From: VRUE01 sp963720805
GTDB taxonomy: Bacteria > Actinomycetota > Thermoleophilia > Solirubrobacterales > 70-9
Assembly (NCBI GenBank): GCA_963720805.1
Contig: CAVRGT010000012.1
Location: 1 to 64,000, forward strand
DNA: 64,000 bases
Reading direction: 5' to 3'
The position numbers were made by a program, and so were the translations under genes. The notes beneath the pieces are model-generated. The model was not told where the DNA came from and did not search any database. It saw only the letters and a list, made by a program, of their open reading frames with translations. Positions 32,986 through 41,038 of this stretch are shown piece by piece (position 1 is the stretch's first letter; every line of letters starts with the position of its first letter).

Positions 32986-33195
32986 ATGGCAACTGATAGA
33001 CACGCAATCGGAGAACATGACGTGATCGAGTTGCTCGATCCGGTCGGCAAGTGGCCTGCGGGAAGGGTCGGAGCAGTGGTCAGCGATCACGGCGATTCCA
33101 AGCTGATCGAGATCGCCGACGATCGTGGCGTGATGCTTGATCTGATTGAGGTTTCAGAGGATCGGCTGCGAATGGTCGCCAAGCACAGCTCTTAG
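32986..33195 (+). CDS. DUF4926-like small protein, copy 1
   Basis: A 69-residue protein: EHDVIELLDPVGKWPAGRVGAVVSDHGDSKLIEIADDRGVMLDLIEV... VAKHSS. The core (D-V-x-L-L...AGxVGxVV...L-I-E-I-x-D-x-x-G) fits DUF4926, a small SH3-like beta-barrel. GGAGAG lies 5-10 nt before the ATG. DUF4926 genes often occur next to toxin-like genes, but none is seen here. The paralogue follows after 13 bp. Confidence 0.65.
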   Translation: MATDRHAIGEHDVIELLDPVGKWPAGRVGAVVSDHGDSKLIEIADDRGVMLDLIEVSEDRLRMVAKHSS

Positions 33196-33208
33196 TCTGG
33201 ATCGGGAG

Positions 33209-33418
33209 ATGGCAATCACCAAGCAGGCAATCAAAGAGATCGACGTCGTTGAACTGCTTGATGGAGTCGGCAAGTGGCCCGCGGGCACGGTCGGAACGGT
33301 TGTTCACGACCTCGGACAGTGGAAGCAGATCGAGATCTCGGATGACCGAGGCGTCATGCTCGATCTCGTCTCGGCCGTGGAGCCTCAGCTGCGGCTCGTC
33401 GCCAAGCACAGCTCCTAG
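33209..33418 (+). CDS. DUF4926-like small protein, copy 2
   Basis: A 69-residue tandem paralogue of the preceding gene, the same length and with the same ending VAKHSS. It reads EIDVVELLDGVGKWPAGTVGTVV...QIEISDDRGVMLDLVSAVEPQLRL. About 60 percent of residues match copy 1 by eye. CGGGAG directly precedes the ATG, closer than usual. The stop interlocks with that of the convergent multicopper oxidase (TAG/CTA sharing bases 33416-33417). Confidence 0.65.
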   Translation: MAITKQAIKEIDVVELLDGVGKWPAGTVGTVVHDLGQWKQIEISDDRGVMLDLVSAVEPQLRLVAKHSS

Positions 33419-35034
33419 TCCTTGACCACCTCGAACTGGGTCATCAGGCCGTGGTCCTCGTGGTCGAGCATGTGGCAGTGGATGACGAACTTGCCTAGAT
33501 AGTCGACGAAGTGGCCGGCGACGAGGATGCGTTCGCGGGGGTAGATGAAGAAGGTCTCCTTGAGGCAGTCTTCCCACGGCGGCGGCGCTTTGCCGTTGCG
33601 GGAGAGCATGTACCAGTCGGTCAGGTGCATGTGCATCATGTGGGCGACGTCGGTGCGGTTGACAAACTCCCAGGTCTCGACCGAGCCGAGCTTGGGGTGG
33701 GCGTCGGCGCGGGCGGGGTTGAAGGTGCGGCCGTTGATCAGCCAGGCGGTCCGGAAGGCGCCCCCGATCGAGATCTCGAAGGTCCGGTCGGGCGTGTGCT
33801 TGGCGCGCTTGGTCCAGGCCGGCAGCGGGCGCAGCTTGCGCGGCACCCGGGTGCGATCCTGCTGCCGCCGGGAGTCGACCCGGAACTGCATCAGCGCGCC
33901 GACGTAGGTGTGGGTGCCTAGCGGGTGCCTGGCCCCGTGGCGAGGGCCGCTGCGCAGCTCCACCCTCTCCCCCGCCGCGGCGGCGAAATCGACGATCACC
34001 TCAACCCGCTCGGCCGGGCCGATTGTCACCTCCTGACGGCGCACCGGCCGTGGCATCAGGCCACTGTCGCTGCCGATCTGGATCAGCGGGGCCCCGTTGG
34101 AGAGGTAGAAGTTGTAGGAGCGGAACTGGGAGACGTTGAGCAGACGCAGGCGGTAGCGCTGGGCGGTGACCCGGTGGTGGGGCATGTGGGCGCCGTTGAC
34201 GAGAATCGTCCGAGCCGAGATCCCGTCGGCGGGCGGACGCCGGCCACTGAACGGGTTGGTCAGCTGGTTGTGGCGGTCGAAGTCGCGATCGCCGACCATC
34301 AGGGCCAGGTCACGCTCCCCGGTCGGCAGCGGCAGGGCGGCCTCGAAATCGTCGTCGATGATCCACATCCCCGCCAGCCCGCGCCAGACGTTGCGAGCCG
34401 TGTGGTCGAGGCGGTGGTCGTGGTACCACTGGAAGGCGGCGCGCTCGGGCCGGCCGTCCTCGACCAGGTCGTAGACGTAGGTCCGCCTCCCCCCCGGCTC
34501 GATCAGGACGTCGTTGCCGGACTGCCGCGGCGTCAGGCCGCTGGGGATCTGGCAGTAGAAGGAGGTCGCGTGCGAGGGAGTCAGGCCGCCGGGCTGGCCG
34601 TCGAACTGGGTGCGGTTGTGGCCGCCGTGCAGGTGCACGGTCAACTCGCCCACCGACTTGGGCAGTTCGTGCAGGAAGGTGACCGCGGTGCGCTCGCCGG
34701 CCGGGCGCCGGATCGTCGGGCCGGGGAAGGAACCGCCGTAGGTCCACATCCGCGTCCTGGGTCCCGGCAGAACCTGGACCTCCGCCTCACGGATCGGGAT
34801 CGTCAGCTCAGCAGCGCTGAGCTCGCGCGGGATCGGCAGAGGCAACTGAAACGGTTGCCCGGGGTGGTCACGCGGCGATGGCGCATCGCCCCCCGGCAGC
34901 AGGGAACCCGGACGCAGGCCAAGCGGCAGCGCCGTGGCGAGTGCCCCGCTGCCCAGGGCGCCGAGGAAAGCTCGGCGCCCCAGGCGCGGTAAATCTGAAC
35001 GGGAACCAGGCGTGCTTCTAGACCCCGGGAACAC
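33415..35034 (-). CDS. Multicopper oxidase, Tat-exported
   Basis: About 539 residues. The N-terminal RRAFLGALGSGALATALPLG is a twin-arginine signal. Three cupredoxin domains follow. Copper motifs are HLHGGHNR and WYHDHRLDHT in the first part, and HMMHMHLTDW and HCHMLDHEDHGLM at the C-terminus, giving the trinuclear site plus type 1 Cys/His/Met site. It resembles bilirubin oxidase/CotA-like laccases and may oxidise metals or phenolics outside the membrane. The start is uncertain: GTG 35034 overlaps the end of the cupredoxin gene, and a TTG lies one codon earlier. It is probably co-transcribed with the cupredoxin. Confidence 0.9.
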   Translation of the reverse strand: MFPGSRSTPGSRSDLPRLGRRAFLGALGSGALATALPLGLRPGSLLPGGDAPSPRDHPGQPFQLPLPIPRELSAAELTIPIREAEVQVLPGPRTRMWTYGGSFPGPTIRRPAGERTAVTFLHELPKSVGELTVHLHGGHNRTQFDGQPGGLTPSHATSFYCQIPSGLTPRQSGNDVLIEPGGRRTYVYDLVEDGRPERAAFQWYHDHRLDHTARNVWRGLAGMWIIDDDFEAALPLPTGERDLALMVGDRDFDRHNQLTNPFSGRRPPADGISARTILVNGAHMPHHRVTAQRYRLRLLNVSQFRSYNFYLSNGAPLIQIGSDSGLMPRPVRRQEVTIGPAERVEVIVDFAAAAGERVELRSGPRHGARHPLGTHTYVGALMQFRVDSRRQQDRTRVPRKLRPLPAWTKRAKHTPDRTFEISIGGAFRTAWLINGRTFNPARADAHPKLGSVETWEFVNRTDVAHMMHMHLTDWYMLSRNGKAPPPWEDCLKETFFIYPRERILVAGHFVDYLGKFVIHCHMLDHEDHGLMTQFEVVKD

Positions 35035-35605
35035 CAACGGGCGGAGCCACTACTTCAATCGAGCCGTGCATCCAGGGGTGGATCGCGCACATGAAGTAGA
35101 TCGTCGTGCCGGCCGCCGCCGTCACCTTCTGGGTGATCGAGGTTTTCGGCTTCTCCCCGGTGAACCACGAGTCGCCCTTCTTGGTCAGGCTGCCGAGCGT
35201 GTCCCAGCCTTCGAGGCCGACTTCGACCGGGTTCACCTTGACCGGACCGTTGCCTTTGACGCCGTGCCACTTGGCGATCGACATGCAGATGTGTTTCGGC
35301 GTGAAGCAGACCTGGCGCGCCTTCGGCGTCTTCGGGATCGAGCCCTTGGTGACGAGCGAGAAAGTGTGCGGGCCGACCTGTTTCGGGTTCGTCTGATTCA
35401 GCACCTCGAGTTCTTCGCCGGCGACGATCGTCTTCGGCGCTTCGAAGCGCAGGCCACCCTTGCCGGCCTTGATGAAGACGGTGTTGGCGCTGCCGAGATC
35501 GTCGGTGGCGCCGGCGAGGGCCGGTGCCAGGGCGAGGGTCGCGGTCAGGCCGGCCACGATCGCGATGGCCCCAATAATCGAAACGCGAGAAAATCGCTTG
35601 CTCAA
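35018..35605 (-). CDS. Secreted cupredoxin (plastocyanin-like) protein
   Basis: A 195-residue protein with signal peptide (VSIIGAIAIVAGLTATLALAPALAGA) and one cupredoxin domain. Type 1 copper ligands are visible: PHTFSLV (His), then CAIHPWMHG (Cys, His, Met). The start is TTG 35605, chosen because AAAGGAGA lies 6-13 nt upstream; no ATG fits. As a small blue-copper electron carrier it is a natural donor or acceptor for the multicopper oxidase whose start overlaps its stop. An internal Cys pair (CFTPKHIC) may form a disulfide. Confidence 0.82.
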   Translation of the reverse strand: MSKRFSRVSIIGAIAIVAGLTATLALAPALAGATDDLGSANTVFIKAGKGGLRFEAPKTIVAGEELEVLNQTNPKQVGPHTFSLVTKGSIPKTPKARQVCFTPKHICMSIAKWHGVKGNGPVKVNPVEVGLEGWDTLGSLTKKGDSWFTGEKPKTSITQKVTAAAGTTIYFMCAIHPWMHGSIEVVAPPVGVPGV

Positions 35606-35709
35606 GTTGCTCTCCTTTTGGGGCAGTCCCCCCCTGGACGAATGAACGAAAGAATGTAACTGGGACGCGCACGGCATTCAAGAGGACTGAAGGGCTCGGA
35701 TCAGGCAAC

Positions 35710-37284
35710 ATGGCCGGTGTGAGCGAGGCCGAGAGGGAGGATTTGGCGGAGGTCCTGGAGCGGCGGCGCCTGACCAGCGATGCGGCACGCGAGGACGCCG
35801 TGAGGCGGCGCCACGAAAAAGGCGCCCGCAGCGCTCGCGAGAACGTCGAGGACCTGGTCGACCCCGGCTCCTTGGTCGAGTACGGGCGCTTCGCGATCGC
35901 CGCCCAGCGCGGCCGCCGCGAGCTCGACGACCTGATCGCCAACACCCCGGCCGACGGGCTGATCGGCGGCACAGCGCGGATCAACGGCGAGCTCTTCGGC
36001 GAGCGCGCCGCCTGCGCCGTGCTCTCCTACGACTACACCGTGCTGGCCGGCACCCAGGGCGCCCTCGGCCACCGCAAGAAGGACCGCCTCTTCGAGCTGA
36101 TCGAGCGGATGCGCCTGCCCACCGTCTTCTTCGCCGAGGGCGGCGGCGGTCGGCCCGGCGACACCGACTATCCGGTCGTCTCGGCACTCGACACCCGCGC
36201 CTTCGCGCTCTGGGCCGGGCTTTCGGGCCTGGTGCCGCGAATCGCCGTCCTCGCCGGTCGCTGCTTCGCCGGCAACGCGGTGATCGCCGGCTGCGCCGAC
36301 CTGATCGTCGCCACCGAGAACATCTCGCTCGGCATGGGCGGGCCGGCGATGATCGAGGGTGGCGGTCTGGGCAAGGTCGACCCCGACGCGGTGGGGCCGA
36401 TCGAGATGCAGGCCGCGAACGGCGTCGTCGACCTGGTCGTCGCCGACGAGTCCGCGGCGGTCGCGGCGACCAAGCGCCTGCTCAGCTACTTCCAGGGCGC
36501 GCTACCACCGGGCGAGTCCGCCGACCAGGAGACGCTGCGCGACGCGGTGCCCGAGCGGCAGCGCCGCGCCTACGCGCCGGCGCCGATCGTCGAGACGCTC
36601 GCCGACGCGGGCTCGGCGACCTTTCTGCGCGAGCGCTTCGCGCCCGAGATGGTGACGGCGCTGATCCGGATCGAGGGGCGCCCACTCGGCGTGATCGCCA
36701 ACGACACTCGCCACGTCGCCGGGGCGATCACCAGCGACGCCGCCGACAAGGCCGCACGCTTCCTGCAGCTCTGCGATGCCTTCGACCTGCCGGTCCTCTC
36801 TCTCCTCGACACGCCGGGGATGATGGTCGGCCCCGAGGCCGAGGCGACAGGCCTGGTCCGCCACGCCTCACGCCTGCTGCTCGCCGGGGCGGCGCTGCGA
36901 ACGCCGCTGATCGCGGTGATCCTGCGCCGCGGCTACGGGCTCGGCGCCCAGGCGATGACCGGCGGCAGCATGCACGAGCCGCTGCTGACCCTCGCCTGGC
37001 CCTCGGCCCACCTCGGCCCGATGGGCCTGGAAGGCGCGGTGCGGCTCGCCCTGCGTAAGGAGCTCGAGGCGATCGCCGACGAGCCCGAGCGCGAGCAGCG
37101 CGTTCGCGACCTCACCGCCGCCGCCGAAGAGAACGCCAAGGCGCTCAACGCGGCTGCCCTGTTCGAGATCGACGACGTGATCGATCCGGCCGAGACCCGC
37201 TCGCTGATCGCCTCGACCCTGGCCGCCGCCCAGGCGCACCGGGGCGAGCGAGACGAGCGCCACCGCTACATCGACGCCTGGTAA
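35710..37284 (+). CDS. Acyl-CoA carboxylase carboxyltransferase (beta) subunit
   Basis: A 524-residue crotonase-fold carboxyltransferase. The N-terminal half has ARENVEDLVDPGSLVEYG, and the C-terminal half GMMVGPEAEATGLVRHASRLL and MTGGSMHEPLLTLAWPSAHLGPMGLEGAVRL. It transfers CO2 from carboxybiotin to an acyl-CoA (propionyl, methylcrotonyl or similar). The biotin carboxylase and carrier subunit are not in the window, so substrate is open. Sequence between GGGGRPGDTDYP and the active-site loops matches the methylcrotonyl/geranyl-CoA carboxylase-like branch loosely. Divergent from the copper genes. Confidence 0.85.
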   Translation: MAGVSEAEREDLAEVLERRRLTSDAAREDAVRRRHEKGARSARENVEDLVDPGSLVEYGRFAIAAQRGRRELDDLIANTPADGLIGGTARINGELFGERAACAVLSYDYTVLAGTQGALGHRKKDRLFELIERMRLPTVFFAEGGGGRPGDTDYPVVSALDTRAFALWAGLSGLVPRIAVLAGRCFAGNAVIAGCADLIVATENISLGMGGPAMIEGGGLGKVDPDAVGPIEMQAANGVVDLVVADESAAVAATKRLLSYFQGALPPGESADQETLRDAVPERQRRAYAPAPIVETLADAGSATFLRERFAPEMVTALIRIEGRPLGVIANDTRHVAGAITSDAADKAARFLQLCDAFDLPVLSLLDTPGMMVGPEAEATGLVRHASRLLLAGAALRTPLIAVILRRGYGLGAQAMTGGSMHEPLLTLAWPSAHLGPMGLEGAVRLALRKELEAIADEPEREQRVRDLTAAAEENAKALNAAALFEIDDVIDPAETRSLIASTLAAAQAHRGERDERHRYIDAW

Positions 37285-37296
37285 CCCTCCCCGGAA

Positions 37297-37339
37297 GTGC
37301 AACGTTTTACGGCCTTGGCAGAGGAACAAGACGTTGCAC
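37297..37339. promoter_or_regulatory. 9-bp inverted repeat upstream of the STAS gene
   Basis: GTGCAACGT (37297-37305) and ACGTTGCAC (37331-37339), perfect arms 25 bp apart, between the carboxylase stop and the STAS start at 37391. The spacing of the centres (about three helical turns) suits a dimeric regulator. Confidence 0.4.
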
Positions 37340-37390
37340 CTATGAAGAGGGAGCAATCCCGCTGGTGGCGTAGTCTTTCCGAGGGACGAG

Positions 37391-37735
37391 ATGACCAGCG
37401 AGCAACGCGAAATCGCCGACGGCACACTCGTCGTTCGCAGTCAGGAGAACGACGGCAGCCTGGTGGTCGCCTTTGCCGGCGAGCTCGACCTTGCCAACGC
37501 CGGTACCGCCGAGAGCGCACTCGAGGATTCACTCGCCAACGCCACGATTCCCGTGGTCGTCGACATGCGGGAGCTCGAGTTCATCGACTCGACCGGGATC
37601 GCCCTGCTCGTCTCGACCCTCAACCGCAACGACGGCGAGAACAGGATCAGCTTCATCCCCAGCGACTTCGCCGCCGTCGCCCGCGTGCTTGAGTTGACCG
37701 GGCTGGCCGAGCGCCTGCCGCTGGCCGAGGCGTAA
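37391..37735 (+). CDS. STAS-domain anti-sigma factor antagonist
   Basis: A 114-residue single-domain STAS protein: GELDLANAGTAESALEDSL, then VVVDMRELEFIDSTGIALLVSTLNRN. The Ser in IDSTG is the expected phosphorylation site of SpoIIAA/RsbV-type antagonists, which release a sigma factor by binding the anti-sigma kinase. No anti-sigma or sigma gene lies nearby, so its partner is elsewhere. The ATG follows CCGAGGGACGAG, a usable ribosome binding site. The inverted repeat described above lies about 50 bp upstream. Confidence 0.88.
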   Translation: MTSEQREIADGTLVVRSQENDGSLVVAFAGELDLANAGTAESALEDSLANATIPVVVDMRELEFIDSTGIALLVSTLNRNDGENRISFIPSDFAAVARVLELTGLAERLPLAEA

Positions 37736-37782
37736 CGCCCCGCGCCGGCAGCAAGGGCTACCTCAGGTGGCCAGCGGCAGCT

Positions 37783-39408
37783 TCATGCCGCCGGTGCCGG
37801 GACCGTGAATTTCCGCTTCGCCGGCGTCGGGTCTTTGTTGTCCGCCGCGTCGATTGCCCAGACCTTGAACTTGTGCTTGCCGGGCTTGAGAGCGCTGTAG
37901 GTCTTCGGCGATTTGCAGCCGCGGACCTTGCGCTTGTCGAGCTTGCAGACGAAGGTCGAACCGGCCTCGCTGGAGCGGAAGTTGAACTTGGCGGTGCCCT
38001 TGGCGAGTGCCTTGCCGGGGCCTTTGGCGATCGTGGTCTGCGGCGGTTCCAGGTCAGCGACCGACGACTCCGGACCGGCCTGGGGCGCCGGCGTGGCCGG
38101 CTTCGGCGGCTGGTACTCGAAGGCGCCCTGGTCGCGAATCGCACTGCCGTTGCCATCGCCATCGACTGGCCGAGGTGCTCCGGCGAAGTCGCTGACCAAG
38201 CCCGCGCCCGGATCGCCGGCGTCAATCGACGGAGACCCGGCCGGCAGCGAGAGATCGGCCCCCAGCAGCGGGTCGGCATTGATGTTGCCGGTCGAGAGAT
38301 CGATGTTGCCGTTGACGCTGGTGCCGTTCGGAGGCAGGTTCGAGTAGCGGGCTTTGATGCTGACCAGGCCAATTCCCGGCCCGATCGTGGTTTCGGCCTT
38401 GTAGCCCGAGGAGAAGCCGCGCAGGATCGAGTTGGCGACCGAGAGCACGGCGCTGCCCGCGTCGCTGCCGAACTTCTTGACTTCCAGCGCCGGCGAGGAC
38501 GCTCCGGAGTTGAGAATCGTTACGTGGTTAGCGTTCAGCGCCGTCGAGGTCGCGGCGGCGCTGGCGAAGAAGCCGATCCCATCGTCCAGTGTCATCCGCG
38601 AGTTCTCGACGTTGAGTGTGCCGCCGCCGGCGATCGCGCCGTAGGTTCGCGTCCCGACCTCGTCGACATGTCGTGCGGTCAGCGTCGCGCCGTTTTCCGA
38701 GGCGATCAGCGCCCAACTGGCGCCCCTCACCGTCGAGTCCTCCACCAGCAGCGATCCGCCGGCGTTGCCGGCGTGGAAGCCGTCGCCGATCGAGCCACCG
38801 GCTTCACCTCTCAGTTCGCCGTTGCGAAAGACGTTTCCAGCGCCAACGGCCGAGGCGACCCCGGCCGACTCGCCATTGCGACTGACGATGTCGACGTTGT
38901 CGAGGACATCGCCCTGCATCTGAATCGCCCCTCCGTACCCTTCGACGGCTTTGTCGGGAAAGCCGGCCGGGATGCGGATCGCCAGGTCCCGCATGGTGAC
39001 CGCGCGGCTGTTGTTGTAGGCGAGGTTGACGACGTAGATGTTTTTCGTGCCGGCGCTGGTCATCACGGTCGAACCGGTGCCCGCGCCGGTGATCGTCAAG
39101 GGATCGCTGCCCAGCAGCTCGAAGGTGAAGGGGTTGGAGGAAGCCGGTTCGGGCTCGAAGTAGCCGGGGCTTTCGTCCTCTGTGTAGACGCCCGGCGCAA
39201 CCAGAATCTGGTCGGCTTTGCCGTCGCTCGCTTCCAGCGTCATCGCTTTCTCGAGATCGGCCACCGCTTTGTTGCCGCCCGAGTTCGGGCAGGCGGCGCT
39301 GAACCCCGGCACGCAGAAGGTCGTCGCCGAGGCATCGCCGACGGCGACGGTGAGCGCGACCAGTGCGCAGGCAAGCGATGCGGCGCCGAACGCGCCCCTC
39401 CCCAACAT
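37783..39408 (-). CDS. Secreted right-handed beta-helix protein with C-terminal Ig-like domain
   Basis: A 541-residue exported protein: signal peptide (GAASLACALVALTVAVGDASA), then a parallel beta-helix (about residues 60-400) with repeated inward-turned rungs and DPLLGADLSLPAGSPSIDAGDPG, the choice-of-anchor Q-type ending. A Pro-rich linker is followed by an Ig-like domain: AKFNFRSSEAGSTFVCKLDKRK, KTYSALKPGKHKFKVWAIDAAGN-like. That last domain is very common in Solirubrobacterales surface proteins. Likely a carbohydrate- or surface-binding protein; no catalytic residues can be assigned. Confidence 0.8.
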   Translation of the reverse strand: MLGRGAFGAASLACALVALTVAVGDASATTFCVPGFSAACPNSGGNKAVADLEKAMTLEASDGKADQILVAPGVYTEDESPGYFEPEPASSNPFTFELLGSDPLTITGAGTGSTVMTSAGTKNIYVVNLAYNNSRAVTMRDLAIRIPAGFPDKAVEGYGGAIQMQGDVLDNVDIVSRNGESAGVASAVGAGNVFRNGELRGEAGGSIGDGFHAGNAGGSLLVEDSTVRGASWALIASENGATLTARHVDEVGTRTYGAIAGGGTLNVENSRMTLDDGIGFFASAAATSTALNANHVTILNSGASSPALEVKKFGSDAGSAVLSVANSILRGFSSGYKAETTIGPGIGLVSIKARYSNLPPNGTSVNGNIDLSTGNINADPLLGADLSLPAGSPSIDAGDPGAGLVSDFAGAPRPVDGDGNGSAIRDQGAFEYQPPKPATPAPQAGPESSVADLEPPQTTIAKGPGKALAKGTAKFNFRSSEAGSTFVCKLDKRKVRGCKSPKTYSALKPGKHKFKVWAIDAADNKDPTPAKRKFTVPAPAA

Positions 39409-39424
39409 GTGTCAGGAATCTTAC

Positions 39425-40192
39425 TTAGGCGCGCAGCTTGTAACCCTGCGAGAAGAGCCGCAGGTTGACCGCGAAGAGCGCCGCGGTGGCGGCAAAGAGG
39501 GCCAGCAGCGAGAGCGGCACGCTGACTTCGGTGAAGCCGACGAAGCCGTAGCGGACCAGGTTGATCATGTAATAGAGCGGGTTGAAGTGAGTCAGGGTCT
39601 GGTAGGGCTGGGGTAGCAGCGTCGCCGAGTAGAAGACGCCGCCGAGGAAGATCAGCGGCGTCAGGACGAAGGTCTGAACGAAGGCGACGTCGTCGAACTG
39701 CTCCGCCCGCACTCCCGTCAGCACGCCGAGCTGGGAGAAGAAGAAGCCGACCAGGAAGAGCGAGGGGATCAGGACGAGGATGTGTTCGACCGGCAGGTCG
39801 ACCAGCAGCGAGGCGACGACGAAGGTCATCCCGGCGACGATCAGCCCGCGCATGAAGCCACCGAAGGTGAAGGCGAGCAGCAGCTCCAACGGCGAGGCCG
39901 GCGAGGAGAGCTGGTCCTGGATCGCCCCCTGGAACTTCTGCTGCAGGATCGAGGAGGAGTTGTTGGCGAAGGAGTTGATCGAGAACGACATCATGATCAG
40001 GCCGGGGATGACGAAGACGACGTAGTCGATCCCGTGCAGTTCGCCGACCCGCGAGCCGAGCGCAGCGCCGAAGACCGAGATGTAGAGGAAGGTTTCCAGC
40101 AGCGGCGCGCCCAGCGTCTGCTTCTTGATCTTCATGAAGCGGTTTACCTCGCGCCGCCAGAGCGTCGCGAAGCGGATCTGGGCGGCGCTCAT
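39425..40192 (-). CDS. ABC-2 type transporter permease
   Basis: A 255-residue membrane protein with six hydrophobic segments, including the EFFYISVFGAALG-like first helix and the FLGGVFYSATLLPQPYQTLTHFNPLYYMINLVRYGFVG block typical of ABC-2 exporters (drug or polysaccharide type). The ATG overlaps the ATPase stop (ATGA), so the two form one exporter. It is followed after 16 bp by the beta-helix protein gene in the same direction. The substrate cannot be told. Confidence 0.88.
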   Translation of the reverse strand: MSAAQIRFATLWRREVNRFMKIKKQTLGAPLLETFLYISVFGAALGSRVGELHGIDYVVFVIPGLIMMSFSINSFANNSSSILQQKFQGAIQDQLSSPASPLELLLAFTFGGFMRGLIVAGMTFVVASLLVDLPVEHILVLIPSLFLVGFFFSQLGVLTGVRAEQFDDVAFVQTFVLTPLIFLGGVFYSATLLPQPYQTLTHFNPLYYMINLVRYGFVGFTEVSVPLSLLALFAATAALFAVNLRLFSQGYKLRA

Positions 40193-40959
40193 GTCGGCGT
40201 CACCTCGGCGTGGGAGCGCGAGAGCTCCTTGCGCCCGACCAGGGCCAGGTAGGCGTCCTCGAGGCTCTCGACCCCGTAGCGGGCGGCGAGCTCGCCGCTG
40301 GTCCCCTCGCCGACGATCTGGCCGTCGTTGATGAAGGCGATCCGGTCGCAGAGCTGCTCGGCCTCCTCCAGGTAATGCGTGGTGAGCAGGATCGTCGTCC
40401 CCTCCTGGTTGATCCGCTGCACGTAGTGCCAGAGCTCCAGCCGCAGCTCGACGTCGACCCCGGCGGTCGGCTCGTCGAGGATCAGCAGGCGCGGCCGGTG
40501 CATCATCGCCCGGGCCAGGATCAGCCGCCGCTTCATCCCGCCGGAGAGGGTGCGGGTGCGCTCGTCGGCCTTCTCGGTCAGCGAGAAGGTCTCGAGCAGC
40601 TCCTTGGTCCGCTCGCGGCGCTCGCGCTTGGGCATGCCGAAGTAGCCGGCGTGGTAGTCGAGCGTCTCCTCGGCGGTCAGGAACCAGTCGAGGTTGAGCT
40701 CCTGCGGCGCGAGGCCGACCGCCTGTCGCGCCTTGCCGTAGTCGCCGATCGCGTCGTGGCCGAAGACGCTGATCGCCCCCGAGGTCGGCTGCGCAAGCCC
40801 AGTCGCGCAGTGGATCAGGGTCGACTTGCCGGCGCCGTTGGGACCGAGCAGGGCGAACAGTTCCCCCTCCTTGATCGAGAGCGAGACGCCGCGCAGCGCC
40901 TCCACCCCGGTCGGATATCGCTTGACCAAATCCTCAATGTCGAGGGCCGCCTCAGGCAC
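40189..40959 (-). CDS. ABC transporter ATP-binding protein
   Basis: A 256-residue ATPase with Walker A GPNGAGKST, Q-loop LAPQELNLD, signature LSGGMKRRL, Walker B LLILDEPTAGVD and H-loop LTTHYLEEAE. The set is that of DrrA/CcmA-like exporters. The GTG start at 40959 keeps the PEAALDIEDLVKRYPTG N-terminus; earlier in-frame codons lie within the hairpin region. It overlaps the permease gene by 4 bp. Confidence 0.92.
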   Translation of the reverse strand: MPEAALDIEDLVKRYPTGVEALRGVSLSIKEGELFALLGPNGAGKSTLIHCATGLAQPTSGAISVFGHDAIGDYGKARQAVGLAPQELNLDWFLTAEETLDYHAGYFGMPKRERRERTKELLETFSLTEKADERTRTLSGGMKRRLILARAMMHRPRLLILDEPTAGVDVELRLELWHYVQRINQEGTTILLTTHYLEEAEQLCDRIAFINDGQIVGEGTSGELAARYGVESLEDAYLALVGRKELSRSHAEVTPT

Positions 40960-40989
40960 GTCGACAAACCTAGAGGACCGCCGCCGTCG

Positions 40990-41038
40990 GCTGACTTCCT
41001 GTTTCTTCGCGCATACCGCGAAGAAACAGGAAGTCAGC
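40990..41038. repeat. Perfect 22-bp inverted repeat (hairpin)
   Basis: Arms of 22 bp with a 5-nt loop (CATAC). Each arm runs from GCTGACTTCC to TTCTTCGCG. It overlaps the last codons of the SDR gene and ends 31 bp before the ABC ATPase start. It is far longer and more perfect than other terminators in the window. Confidence 0.75.
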
